The notes: a model not told the origin generated them from the letters alone. A DNA stretch of 64,000 bases from Streptomyces sp. IMTB 2501 (GCF_001953885.1 NZ_MQUS01000022.1:1-64000); one strand, 5' to 3'. Counted from the stretch's first letter, positions 54,173 to 63,320 are shown. Program-made: numbers and translations.

Positions 54173-55045
54173 GTGACCATGCTCGCAGAACATGTCGACG
54201 GCGTCATCGGCGTCGCCACTCGCCGAGGCACCCTGGCCGCAGCCGCCATCAACCCCATCGGCGCCGTCCTGGAGGCCACCGACGCACCAGCCCACGGTCG
54301 CGACTACCAGCGCCTTCTCGACTTCGCCCCCTCGCACGTGCCCGGCCGCCGCTGCTGGGCACTCGAAGGAATCGGCAGCTACGGCGCCGGCCTCGCCACC
54401 ATCATCGAGGACGCTGGCGAACGCGTCATCCAGGTGTGCCGCCCCAGGCGCCGGCTGGTCCGCGGCGGACGCAGGGTGGACATACGCGACGCCATCCGCG
54501 CAGCCCTGACCGCCGAGCACGTCATCCAGCCTCGCAAACGCGGAGAACGGTGAGGCATGCGACTGCTGCTGGCCACCCGACAGGGCGCCGAGCACGCCTC
54601 CACCGCGGCGACCAACCAGCTCCAGGCCCCTGATCATCTACGCACTCGACGACCTCCGCACCGAAATGCGCCGCCTGAGCCGACCGCAGCAGGTCACACG
54701 CGGCGCCTGCCTCCGGCACCGCACTGTCCACCGAGCGCCGCATGACCATCCGGTCCCTGCGCTCCACAGCCCAGCGGATTCGGCACCTCCAGGCCGAGGC
54801 CCGCGAGCTGGAGAACGAGATCCTGCGGCTCATCCGCCAACATGCCCCCGAATCACTGGAGTTGCTCGGTGTCGGGCCGATCACTGCGGCTCAGATCCTG
54901 GTTGGTTGGTCGACCCGGGCAGGTTCCGTTCCGAGGCCGCCTTCGCCTCCTTCGCTGGCGTCGCGCCTGCCGCCAGATCTTCAAGGTCCTCGAACGACGG
55001 ACCCGGCCGGACCCGTCAGAGCTTCCTCAACCGGCTTGACACGAC
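54173..55045 (+). pseudogene. IS110-family transposase ruin
   Basis: A GTG-started frame reads VDGVIGVATRRGTLAAAAIN, PIGAVLEATDAPAHGRDYQR, RCWALEGIGSYGAGLATIIE and VDIRDAIRAALTAEHVIQPR, with the DEDD motif (VxD...E...DxxDA) partly altered: the family first Asp reads as GVATRRGT. It hits a stop at 54553. The sense continues in another frame as LLLATRQGAEHASTAATNQL, then MTIRSLRSTAQRIRHLQAEA, LLGVGPITAAQILV and GRFRSEAAFASFAGVAP after further shifts. Inactive. Confidence 0.85.
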
Positions 55046-55058
55046 ATAGCAGCCTCGG

Positions 55059-55087
55059 CGGATCATCCCCGCACGCGCGGGGAACTG
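55059..55087. repeat. Solitary type I-E-like CRISPR repeat
   Basis: A single 29-nt element beginning CGGATCATCCCCGC and ending GCGGGGAACTG, with stem TCCCCGC/GCGGGGA around ACGC. By eye it matches the reverse complement of the Escherichia coli type I-E repeat at 24 of 29 positions. No second copy lies at the expected 61-nt period on either side and no cas gene is in the window, so this is an isolated repeat, perhaps the relic of an array or an insertion-carried fragment. Confidence 0.6.
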
Positions 55088-55247
55088 AAGGTGATGTTGC
55101 ACGGTTTCCAGCAGGGTGGCCGCGGCTTCATGTGGGTCGGCGGGACCACACGCGCTCTTCATGCTCATGTGGCCGAGGCCGAGCCGGGAGATCGCGGGGC
55201 CGACGGGGCCGACGAGTCCGAGCGTGGTGGTGTGCGTCGTTCCTCCG

Positions 55248-56207
55248 TCACGCTGCCAGGGCCGCGCGGAGGAACTCGCGGATTTCCGCCCGGGCCGTCT
55301 CGGCCTGCGGTTCCACACCGGGCATGGCGAGGAACGCGTGCTTCGCTCCCGGATATTCGGTGAGCCGTACGAAGGTCCCGGCCGCCCGCAGTCGCTCGGC
55401 GTAGCGGCGGCCGTGATCGGCGACCGCGTCCTGAGTCGGTACCACGAGCAGCGCGGGCGCGAGCCCGTTCAGGTCGTCCGCGTACAGCGGCGAGAATGCG
55501 CGGGCGTCGGTTCCCGGTGGGACGGCGAGCCGCTGGAGGAGCCGCAGTTGCGGCATGGCGCGGGTCGGGCTGTATGCGTACTGGGCGATCGAGGGGTAGT
55601 CGTACATCGTCTCGGTCACGTCGACGGCGGGGTTGACCAGCACCTGCGCCTTGAGTCGCAGGCCGGCCTCCCGGGCCCGGATCGCGGTCAGGGCGCTGAT
55701 CAGCGCGCCGAAGCTCTCGCCGAAAACGGCCGTGCGCGCCGGGTCGACGCCCCACTGCGCAGAGTGCCGCACCACATGCCGGAGTACGTCCCAGCCGTCG
55801 TCGGCGGCGTTCTTGAGCGGGCTGTCCGGGGCGATGAGGCGGTGCTCGACCGAGACGACGAGTGCGGGCAGTTGAGCGGCGAGGTGGCTGTTGGTCCAGT
55901 CGCACTGCACCGCTGTGCCCACGAAGCTGCCTCCGTGGATATGGACCACGAGTGGCAGGTCGGTTCGCGCGGCGACCTCGCAGCCGATCGACGCCGGCCG
56001 GTACACCCGGACCGGGAGGTCGCGGCCAGGCAGCGCGACGTCCTGCCACTCGATCGCGGCTCCGGGGTCTGGCTCCCCGGTGATCGCCCGCGCCGCGCTG
56101 GACGCCCGGAAGCGGTTCTCCGCCTCGCGGTAGGCGATGAGTTCCTCGGTCGTGATCGCCTCGAAGTCCGGCTCTGGCGGCCGTGTCACAGCAGTGGTCT
56201 CGCTCAT
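55248..56207 (-). CDS. Alpha/beta-hydrolase fold esterase, HSL family (319 aa)
   Basis: The ATG is preceded by AAGGAGAG; a longer upstream frame overlaps the divergent promoter and is rejected. Hormone-sensitive-lipase-type landmarks: oxyanion motif VHIHGGSFVG, nucleophile elbow FGESFGALIS (Ser in GESFG), Asp in TQDAVADHG and His in GAKHAF. The length fits bacterial HSL esterases. No signal peptide, cytosolic. Divergent from a TetR gene across a perfect palindrome, so probably derepressed by a ligand that is its substrate or analogue. Confidence 0.88.
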   Translation of the reverse strand: MSETTAVTRPPEPDFEAITTEELIAYREAENRFRASSAARAITGEPDPGAAIEWQDVALPGRDLPVRVYRPASIGCEVAARTDLPLVVHIHGGSFVGTAVQCDWTNSHLAAQLPALVVSVEHRLIAPDSPLKNAADDGWDVLRHVVRHSAQWGVDPARTAVFGESFGALISALTAIRAREAGLRLKAQVLVNPAVDVTETMYDYPSIAQYAYSPTRAMPQLRLLQRLAVPPGTDARAFSPLYADDLNGLAPALLVVPTQDAVADHGRRYAERLRAAGTFVRLTEYPGAKHAFLAMPGVEPQAETARAEIREFLRAALAA

Positions 56208-56271
56208 ATCCGCGTCTCTCCTTCGCTTCCTTCTGCCGCCCTGTCCTCTCGGCGAGCATGTGTCCCTAGTA

Positions 56272-56288
56272 TGCACGCGGTGCGTGCA
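56272..56288. promoter_or_regulatory. 17-bp perfect palindrome, probable TetR operator
   Basis: TGCACGC (56272-56278) and GCGTGCA (56282-56288) are exact inverted repeats around GGT, midway between the divergent esterase and TetR starts. The size and position fit a TetR operator controlling both genes. Confidence 0.7.
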
Positions 56289-56332
56289 ACAGCAAGTGCA
56301 TAAGTTAAGCTGTTCCGGACGAGAGGGGCGAG

Positions 56333-56986
56333 ATGGCAGGCCGAAGGCGTTGGTCAACCGACGAGATCCTGGACACGGCGGCAGAGCTGCTGCGCACGAG
56401 CGATGCCGAGTCGTTCAGCGTGCGCAAGCTCGCAGCAGCGCTCGGCACCGACTCCTCCAGCCTCTATCGGCACTTCCGCAACAAGACCGAACTGCTGCGC
56501 ACGGTCGCCGACCGGATCCTGGTGGCCGCGATGGATGGCTACCGTCCCGAGGGCGACTGGAGGCAGCGCATCACCGCCGTAGCCCTGCGCTTGCGAGAGG
56601 CCTTCGGCCAGCAACCCCAGCTCGCCGCGATCTGGGGACGCTACGCATCGGGCGGCACCGGTTCCCGGCTGGTCATGGAGGAGGTGCTCCAGGCCCTGCA
56701 AGCCTCAGGCCTGCCCGAGGAGGAGATCCCGGCGTGCTACCACCGGATCGTGATCCTCCTCTCCGCGCTGATCGCCTCCGAGGCTGGCATCGGCACCCTC
56801 ACCCCCGAGGAGTACGAACAGGGCATGGAGCAGTTCCGTGTCGCGGTCCTGGGGGCCGACCCCGAACGCTTCCCCGCCTTGGCGCACTTCGCCCGAGAGA
56901 TTCGCCCCCTCGGGGCAGACCGCCGCACCGCGTTCGAAGAGATCCTCGCCGCCCACCTCGCCCATATCGAGTCCGCAATCCCCTGA
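56333..56986 (+). CDS. TetR-family transcriptional regulator (217 aa)
   Basis: HTH at residues about 8-47: STDEILDTAAELLRTSDAES, FSVRKLAAALGTDSSSLYRH, FRNKTELL. The C-terminal helical domain resembles the TetR_C group with a GTGSRLVMEEVLQALQASGL segment. AGAGGGGCGAG precedes the ATG. Divergent from the esterase with the operator palindrome in between. The ligand is unknown. Confidence 0.92.
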   Translation: MAGRRRWSTDEILDTAAELLRTSDAESFSVRKLAAALGTDSSSLYRHFRNKTELLRTVADRILVAAMDGYRPEGDWRQRITAVALRLREAFGQQPQLAAIWGRYASGGTGSRLVMEEVLQALQASGLPEEEIPACYHRIVILLSALIASEAGIGTLTPEEYEQGMEQFRVAVLGADPERFPALAHFAREIRPLGADRRTAFEEILAAHLAHIESAIP

Positions 56987-57044
56987 CGCGCGCTCTTGGC
57001 CTCCTGGCCGGTTGACTCAGGAGTGTCGGCAAACTACGGCGAGC

Positions 57045-57375
57045 TCAAGCGGTCAGTGCATCACCGCTGTTGAGAAGGTCAGCGTCGACCTCTGCCGGAG
57101 TTCGGTAGCTGTGGGTCTTGCGCGGACGGTGGTTGAGTTCGTAGGCGATGGCGTCGAGGTCAGACTGGTTGAACGTGCGGAGGTCTGCGGCCTTGGGCAG
57201 GTACCGCCGCAGCAACCGATTGGTGTTCTCGTTGGTGCCGCGCTGCCATGGGCTCCGCGGCTTGCAAAGATAGATGGGCGTACCTGTCTCGGCGGTGATG
57301 GCTTGGTGCTCGGCCATCTCACGGCCCCGGTCCCAGATGAGCGTTCGCCGCAACTGACTGGCAGCCGGGCGGCCA
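57045..57375 (-). pseudogene. C-terminal fragment of an IS30-family transposase
   Basis: Reads LRRTLIWDRGREMAEHQAIT, PIYLCKPRSPWQRGTNENTN, RLLRRYLPKAADLRTFNQSD and LNHRPRKTHSYRTPAEV, the end of an IS30-type DDE transposase with its second Asp (WDRG) and Glu (NENTN). The N-terminal two-thirds is missing, cut off at about 57375 where the PIMT-like remnant begins. Confidence 0.8.
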
Positions 57376-57942
57376 TGTCATGAGTCGGGGATGCGGCGGA
57401 CACCGCAGGTCGCGATCAGCCGATCGAACGGCGCGCGCTCCAGCCAGCCGCGCATGCCATCTCCCGCAGTCCGGGTCGGTGCGTACCCGGCACGGGCGAG
57501 CGCGGCACGGGTCGCAGAGACCAGCGTCGGGTCGACGCCGAGGGAGTACACGCTGCCGTCCCCGAGCGATGAGCCAGGAGAGCCGAGTCGTAGCCGGTCC
57601 CGGCACCCACCTCCAGGACCTTGTGACCGTCGGCCACGTTCAGGGCCTCCAGAGCATGCGAGCCATGACGGAGGTCTGGCTCGACGAGCTCGTGGTCGTG
57701 CTGTGAGCGTCGGTCTGGGTGAGGAGGGACACGTCGCTGTAGGCGGTGGACGGCCATCCGGGCTCGCCGTCGCGGTAACTGTGGAGGCCCTCGGGCGTGC
57801 GGACGGTGAAGGCCGGGACGAAGGCCTCGCGCGGCACCGTCGCGAAGACACGATACCTTCGCGGGCTGCTGATCGCGCCGTCGTCCGTGAGCTGGTCCGC
57901 GAGGCCCCGACGCAACTCGTCGGGGGTGGCCACAGTGGTCAT
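57376..57942 (-). pseudogene. PIMT-like methyltransferase remnant
   Basis: The ATG at 57942 follows GGAAGG and reads TTVATPDELRRGLADQLTDD, GAISSPRRYRVFATVPREAF and VPAF. After a shift at about 57660 it continues NVADGHKVLEVGAGTGYDSA and LLAHR, then shifts again to LVSATRAALARAGYAPTRTA and FDRLIATCGVRRIP. This is the protein-L-isoaspartate methyltransferase pattern, also seen in the methyltransferases of ATP-grasp peptide maturation loci. Two or more indels and loss of the C-terminus make it inactive. Confidence 0.7.
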
Positions 57943-58027
57943 CGGCAAGGTCCTTCCGACAGGTCAGCAACGGCTGCGGCGATGGGGGCACGCAGTTCCG
58001 GGATGAACCCGAGCCGTCCGCCCGAGT

Positions 58028-58600
58028 TCAGATCGCTTCTGACCGCGGTTGTAGGGGACCCTCGCCCTCCCCTGAGCGTCGTACGATCCTTGGGCGCCGG
58101 TCTCCGAGACACCCTTGTGGCGGCGGTTTCCGCTGGATGGGCATGGGGCGGGTGGCGATCACCCGTCTCATGACGATCGTCGACATGAGCTGGTTGGTAT
58201 TGGCCCGCTGCTCCTCGAAGAGGCGCTGGTAGGCATCGAGGTCTTCGGTCTCCACACGCAGCAGGTAGCCGGGGGTGCCGAACAGTCGCTCCGCCTGGTT
58301 CACCTCGGGGATGGCCACGAGCCCTTCGTCGAATGCGGCGAGCTGCTGGCGGTCACTGTGGCGCAGGTGGACGAAGACCGGGACCTCGAAGCCCAACCCG
58401 ACGGCGGCGCCGTGAGGGTGGCGTGGTACCCGCTGATCACGCCGCTGCGTTCGAGATCCCGTAGACGGCGCTGACCGCGAGACACGCTGACCCGTACGCG
58501 TTTGGCCAGCTCCGTGATCGTCTGTCTCCCGTCCCGCTGGAGCTGCGCAAGAATTTCGCGGTCGAGCTCGGGGAATGATCGAACGGCCGGGATTTAGAGC
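58028..58600 (-). pseudogene. Lrp/AsnC-family regulator, start lost and frameshifted
   Basis: The HTH part, AVRSFPELDREILAQLQRDG, RQTITELAKRVRVSVSRGQR and RLRDLERSGVISGYHA, lies in a frame with a TAA just upstream and no usable start codon. At about 58410 a one-base loss moves the effector (RAM) domain to another frame: AAVGLGFEVPVFVHLRHSDR, IPEVNQAERLFGTPGYLLRV, LDAYQRLFEEQRANTNQLMS and TIVMRRVIATRPM. The sequence is otherwise well preserved, so inactivation looks recent. Confidence 0.8.
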
Positions 58601-58944
58601 CACCGCTGTGCCGCCTCGACGCTGTCCCCGCCACTGGTGTTGAACGCGATCGCGGCCTGGGGCGCATGGCGGCGGATCAGGTTCACCAACTGCTCGAAGA
58701 GCGGAAGCAGCTGCTCAGCCTTGCGGATCCCGCCGCCGACGACCACGACATCCCACGGCTGCTTGGTCAACGATGCGACGAGGGTCGACTCGGCCGACTC
58801 GTCGAACACGATCAGCGTCATGGCCGCGTCGATGCCGTGCTCACCGAACCGGGCCAACTCCGCATCGAGCGCCACACGAACCGCCTCGCCGTCGACGCCA
58901 AGTATCGCTTGCGGGTCGTAACCAACAACAAGTGCAGAAGGCAT
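58594..58944 (-). CDS. Small Rossmann-like conserved hypothetical protein (116 aa)
   Basis: Alternating hydrophobic strands and helices: SALVVGYDPQAILG, AMTLIVFDESAESTLVASLT, PWDVVVVGGGIRKAEQLLPL, and FEQLVNLIRRHAPQAAIAFN. It looks like a small flavodoxin- or Rossmann-type fold. No catalytic motif and no strong ribosome binding site. Homologous short proteins occur in other actinomycetes to my recollection. Function unknown. Confidence 0.7.
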   Translation of the reverse strand: MPSALVVGYDPQAILGVDGEAVRVALDAELARFGEHGIDAAMTLIVFDESAESTLVASLTKQPWDVVVVGGGIRKAEQLLPLFEQLVNLIRRHAPQAAIAFNTSGGDSVEAAQRWL

Positions 58945-58987
58945 GCGACCAACCTATCGAGCCCTGCACAGCATGATCCGCCGGATC

Positions 58988-59554
58988 CTAGCTGCGGGGT
59001 GCGGGACCCAGAGGGCCGAGCAGGTCGCTGCTGCTGGCCTGCGGGTCGGTGCTGGTGCTGTACTCCAAGGTTGTTTCGATCATCTCATCGATGGTCAGGA
59101 ACCCGTCCTTGTCCACGTCAAGCCTGGCGAACGTCTTCTCAGCCTGGGGTGCAGGGACGCCGAACGCCCGGAAGAAACCCTGGTATTCGTCCAGGCTCAC
59201 CTTGCCGTCTCCGTCGCGGTCCATCGCATCGAAAAGGCGCCTTCTCCGGTCAGCCCTTTGCCGGGTGTGTGCAGCGTCAGCATCGGCCAGAGCTGTTTTG
59301 AGTTTGTCGGTGATGAATTCATCGAGGGAGATGCGCTGGTCACCGTCGACATCCATACGCGATGCCATGCCGTCCCACATCTCTTGGAAGACCGCGGCGA
59401 CGGCGACCGCGCGCCGCGAGCCGGTATCCGAGAAATTCGCGTTGATTCTTTCCGCGATGATCTCGAAATCACGGCGCTCGATGTAGCCGTTGCCGTCGGC
59501 GTCGTAGGCGCCGAAGAGCCTGGCCATCTTCTCGCGGAGAGTACCCTCGGACAT
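58988..59554 (-). CDS. EF-hand calcium-binding protein, calerythrin type (188 aa)
   Basis: Four EF-hand loops: DADGNGYIERRDFE (18-31), DVDGDQRISLDEF (about 67-79), DRDGDGKVSLDEY (about 111-123) and DVDKDGFLTIDEM (about 145-157). All have Asp at positions 1, 3 and 5 or near equivalents and an acidic residue at 12. The ATG at 59554 is used because GGAAGG lies nine bases upstream; a GTG three codons earlier abuts it. Cytosolic Ca buffer or sensor like the calerythrin family of actinomycetes. No obvious target nearby. Confidence 0.92.
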   Translation of the reverse strand: MSEGTLREKMARLFGAYDADGNGYIERRDFEIIAERINANFSDTGSRRAVAVAAVFQEMWDGMASRMDVDGDQRISLDEFITDKLKTALADADAAHTRQRADRRRRLFDAMDRDGDGKVSLDEYQGFFRAFGVPAPQAEKTFARLDVDKDGFLTIDEMIETTLEYSTSTDPQASSSDLLGPLGPAPRS

Positions 59555-60680
59555 CTTGGCCACCCTTCCAAGAATATGCGTACATTTTCATCACCATTCA
59601 ATCCTCTCTTGGTCGTTCAGTCCGCGCAGCGCGCCGTAGAACAACGGGAGATGCCCCGTTCGGGCGCTGACCGCCCGACGAAGGCCGCTCGCGCGGAGGA
59701 CGGTCCTACTGAGGCCGTCGTGCCGGTACGACGCTGCCGCGCTCCGGCAGACAGCCCGAGTCGGGTCATGCCGCGCCGGTCGGTGACGTGCAGGAGCTTC
59801 GCGCCCGGCAGCAGGGGTGACGCCTCAGACGAGCATGAAGGAATGCCGACAACTGCTCCGCCCGTTCCTGAGCCGGTGGGGGGTGAGCCGGGTCTTGTGC
59901 AGACGGGCTCTTCCGGGGGCACGAACGGTGTTGGCCAGTCAGCCTGCGCGTAGCGCCACGCTGTTGATGTGTCTGACGTTCGGCTCCTTGTGGAATGAGA
60001 TCGGCCGGCCGGGTGTTCGGCCCGCCGGCGGGCTGGGGTGAGGGGCCTGGGAGGTTCGGTCAGGTGGTGTGTTGGGTGTCGAAGCCCGCGGTGGTGTCCG
60101 GCGTCTGCCCTGTAGTCGAAGGAGTACCTGGCCGGGAACCTCAAACGCTGTGTCCGGCCAGGCAGCCAACTGACGTGGGCGCCTGCCTCCACCTCGCCGC
60201 GGCGACCGTGCCCGGCCCCCGGACCGCAGATGGCCAGGCTGCTCGATCCGCTGCGGGGAATGCATGACCCTGCGCCAGCACCGAGCCCACAAACCCGGCA
60301 CATGGCCCCGGCCACCGCACTACAAGCCTCAATACGTATCGCCTCGTTGTTCACCCCCCGACAGCACCGTCACGTCTGCGACCGACGCGAACAACAGCTC
60401 CTCTGGCCGGGCACTTCCTCTTCCACGGGGCCAAACTGCTGGCCACACGAGCAGCGTTACTGATCATTTTGAGGCAACTTCCCTGAGGCAGTCGCAGGCG
60501 ACCGCAGCCACTCGCCGTGCACGCTTCACGGAAGTTGAGCCAAACCGGGATTCGTGAACAGACCCACCAGCGGGGCAAACTCATCGAATCCACAGCAGGG
60601 AAGTGACTCACGTGCCCGTCACGCGAAATACGCTTCGACCTGCGCAGGCGCTTGACAACTCTAGACAACCGGCGGCCGGC
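59555..60680. other. Long stretch without a supported gene
   Basis: Open frames here are Pro/Arg/Ala-rich with no motifs and no ribosome binding sites, and base composition drifts below that of neighbouring genes around 60300-60600. I read it as decayed DNA. Confidence 0.45.
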
Positions 60681-61230
60681 GATACCACGTGCACAGCTTC
60701 AAGCTGGCCGCCGAAGCCGGGGAACACGAGTTCGCGGCGACCGCCTTGCGGGGCCTGGCGGATCAGGCCGTCGACCTGGGGCATCCGCCGCTCGCGCTGC
60801 GTCTGGCCGAGGGATGCGAGCGGTACGGGACGAAGCTGGGCCGGCCCAAGCCCTTGGCGTACTACCGCAACACATTCGCGCGAGCAGCTGCCGCCGACGG
60901 AGACGGAGCGACGGCGGTGAGGATGCTGCCCGGTGCGCAGGCGGCCATCCAGCACGCTCCGACAAGCAGGGCCGTTCCTGGGCGTCCCGCTGCAGTCACC
61001 GCCGATAGGCACACGCGTCCGCCATGAACCACGCCACGCTCGGTGACCTCGGCGTCGCCGAAGAACACCTTCACCTCCCACTCGACATCCACGGCTTGGA
61101 CCGCAAGCGCACCCGAGCGATCGTGCCTGCGGACCTCGGCCACGTGCAACTCAACCGTGGCAACGCTCCTCAGGCGCCGGCCACGTGGTGCGACTTCCTC
61201 AACTGCGCCAACTGTGCCAACGACGCGTAG
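60680..61230 (+). pseudogene. TPR-domain remnant of an XRE-type regulator
   Basis: One frame gives HSFKLAAEAGEHEFAATALR, GLADQAVDLGHPPLALRLAE and YYRNTFARAAAADGDGATAV with RMLPGAQAAIQHAP. After a break, another gives LGDLGVAEEHLHLPLDIHGL, DRKRTRAIVPADLGHVQLNR and WCDFLNCA. These are consecutive helices of the C-terminal TPR domain found in streptomycete XRE/Tat-related regulators. The DNA-binding N-terminus is absent. Confidence 0.6.
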
Positions 61231-61535
61231 TCCGTTCGAGTCACCGACGCCCTCACCAATGTTGAGGCCCGCTTCCCCCCTCCGGGTACCGGCTCTAACA
61301 ACCGGCCAATGGGGGCAGCCGGTAGCTCAAGACAGCCGCGCGAACCTCACCACGCCACCACCACCTCTCCCGCGCACGCTGCACCTTCTTGTCCACGGCG
61401 TCATCCGGTCAATCCCGGCCCGCATGCCCACGACAGCAGACCAGGCACAAGAAGGATGCATCCGGCCAAGCATCCTGGCCATAAACCAGCTGCCTCCGGC
61501 GCATACTCCCCTCAAAGCCCGCGCCAGGAGGCACC

Positions 61536-62048
61536 ATGATCGACCCACACCCACGCCCCGGAGACATCGGTCTCACCAACATCAACGGACCCATCGGCAG
61601 ACTCATCAGGCTGGGTGAGTGGCTCAACGGAGACGGGTTCGGCGCCTACGCACACGCCTTCGTCGTCCTGCCGAACAACCAGCTCATCGAAGCCGACCCC
61701 GGCGGTGCCGCCATCCGACCACTCAACAGCTATGCGGCCACGGCGACCATCTACGTCTACCCCGACGGCCTCACCGACCAGCAACGCACAGCCATCTGCG
61801 ACGCCGCACGCAAATACGTCGGAGTGCCCTACGGGTTCACCGACTACCTGGCCCTCGCTCTACACCGGTTCCACATCCCGGCACCCGGCCTCCGTGGCGC
61901 CATCGCCGCCAGCCGCAGCATGATCTGCTCGCAACTCTGCGACAAGGCCTACCAGGACGCCGGCATCCAACTGTTCCGAGATGGGCGTTGGCCGGGCTTC
62001 GTTACGCCGATGGCGCTCTACGACCTGCTCGCCGTCGACTCGCGCTGA
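61536..62048 (+). CDS. NlpC/P60-superfamily (YiiX/permuted papain-like) protein (170 aa)
   Basis: AGGAGG lies five bases before the ATG. The order of motifs is that of permuted NlpC/P60-type enzymes: PGDIGLTNINGPIGRLIRLG, then AYAHAFVVLPNNQLIEADPG with the catalytic His, then SRSMICSQLCDKAYQDAG with the catalytic Cys near residue 130. No signal peptide, so it may be cytosolic, be released by a holin or act on an intracellular amide or thioester. Near an HNH gene and a collagen-like gene, suggesting a phage or mobile-element neighbourhood. Confidence 0.8.
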   Translation: MIDPHPRPGDIGLTNINGPIGRLIRLGEWLNGDGFGAYAHAFVVLPNNQLIEADPGGAAIRPLNSYAATATIYVYPDGLTDQQRTAICDAARKYVGVPYGFTDYLALALHRFHIPAPGLRGAIAASRSMICSQLCDKAYQDAGIQLFRDGRWPGFVTPMALYDLLAVDSR

Positions 62049-62530
62049 TCTGGGATGACCGGCTGCGCTGCGAGCCGCCGCATGAACTCGTGGGCGAACG
62101 TCCGCACCTCCTCGATGCTGGCGGCACCGCGCAGGATGTTGCAGCCGTAGTGCGCGGTCTGGAGGTCATCCCAGGCCCAGGCTCCACCCTCGGACTCGTG
62201 CACAACGTGGTCGATGGACAGGGTCCAGACGGTGCTCCGCATCATGATGGTGCAGTCAACCGGGCCAGGCAGATCTGGCAGGTGAAGTTGTCCCGGGCAG
62301 CCAGGGCCTCGACGTCTACCTGCTCCCAGAGAAGGCCGTTGGCCTCCCCTCTCCGTTTTGCTGAGTTACTGGCGTTACGGAAGCGGGCGTTGAGGTCGAC
62401 GAACTTCGTCGCACGAGTGCGAGCCGCCCCCACGCCGGGATTCTCCTTCGGCCACGCCTTCCGGGAGGCTTCGAGGCGCTCGGAGTACTTCTCCGGCCAT
62501 CGGCGGGTGGCTTCGACGGCGCGTGCGTAA
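62018..62530 (-). pseudogene. HNH endonuclease with one frameshift
   Basis: The first frame reads KFVDLNARFRNASNSAKRRG, LLWEQVDVEALAARDNFTCQ and ICLARL. At about 62250 a one-base shift moves the HNH core to another frame, VWTLSIDHVVHESEGGAWAW and DDLQTAHYGCNILRGA. CxxC, the DH pair and the final N of HNH are all recognisable. The start region is unclear. Frame loss makes it inactive unless programmed slippage occurs. It overlaps the 3-prime end of the NlpC/P60 gene by 31 bases. Confidence 0.7.
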
Positions 62531-62677
62531 TGCCCGGTTCATGGTCGGGGAAAGCCGAGCCGGCCGGGCTACGTGACACCGATGTCCCTCTGAGACCTGT
62601 TTGGCAGCCAGTAGACGAAGCGATCAGTCCAGGCGCGGGTCGAAGCGGCGATAGGCGGCCGTGGCCAGGAAACCGCT

Positions 62678-63320
62678 CAGGACAACAGGCTCCGAGCCAG
62701 ACGGTTACATGGACTCGACGAGCCGGCGTACACGTGTAGTGGGTGGAACCCGCCCGAAACCGGGACGCAGTTGTAGGTGACCGAAGACCCGACCAGCGGG
62801 GTATACGTGAACATCCAGCCACTGGGTGCCGGCCCGGTGTCGCCCTTGGGCCCTTGGGCGCCGTCCGTACCGTCCTTGCCCGGCGTACCGGATGGCCCAG
62901 CCGGGGCCCCTCCGGGCCAGCGACGGTAGATGCCGGCCCGGGACTCCCACGTGCTCCGGACGCGTTCGACTGGCCTGGCGAACCGCTACTGCCATCCTTG
63001 CCAGGAGCCCCCGACGGGCCAGGGCTGCCTGGCGCTCCTGCACCACCGGACGGCCCCGCTGGCCCCGGGACTCCGGGAACACCCTGCACACCTCGGACAA
63101 TGCTGCTCGCCGCAGGCGGGCGGGGCGTCAACCCATGCCGCTTCAACTGCTGCCGAGTCGTGTCCAAGCCAGAAGCCCGCTTGGAAATGACGGTGCACCG
63201 CGCATCCTGTTCACGTTGGAGCCGATGATCCCCACCCTCGGCGATCCGCAGCACGAGCACGGCGAAGACCACCGCGACCAAGGCCAGTACCTGGACACTG
63301 CCGTTAGCGATACGTGCCAC
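62678..63320 (-). pseudogene. Collagen-like (Gly-X-Y) membrane-anchored protein with one frameshift
   Basis: N-terminal hydrophobic helix (VLALVAVVFAVLVL) and a charged stalk, then a Gly-X-Y collagen-like region (GVQGVPGVPGPAGPSGGAGA and on, about 20 triplets). At about 62925 the frame slips by one base. In the shifted frame the triplets continue (PAGPSGTPGKDGTDGAQGPK, GDTGPAPSG) into a globular end, WMFTYTPLVGSSVTYNCVPV and GGFHPLHVYAGSSSP, with a stop at 62678. Slips in GC-rich repeats can also be sequencing artefacts. Surface-exposed trimeric stalk is the likely form. Confidence 0.75.

Noticed and set aside
55059..55200. A CRISPR array
   Set aside because: Only one repeat unit is present; nothing similar occurs 55-65 bases to either side and there are no cas genes, so only a solitary repeat is reported.
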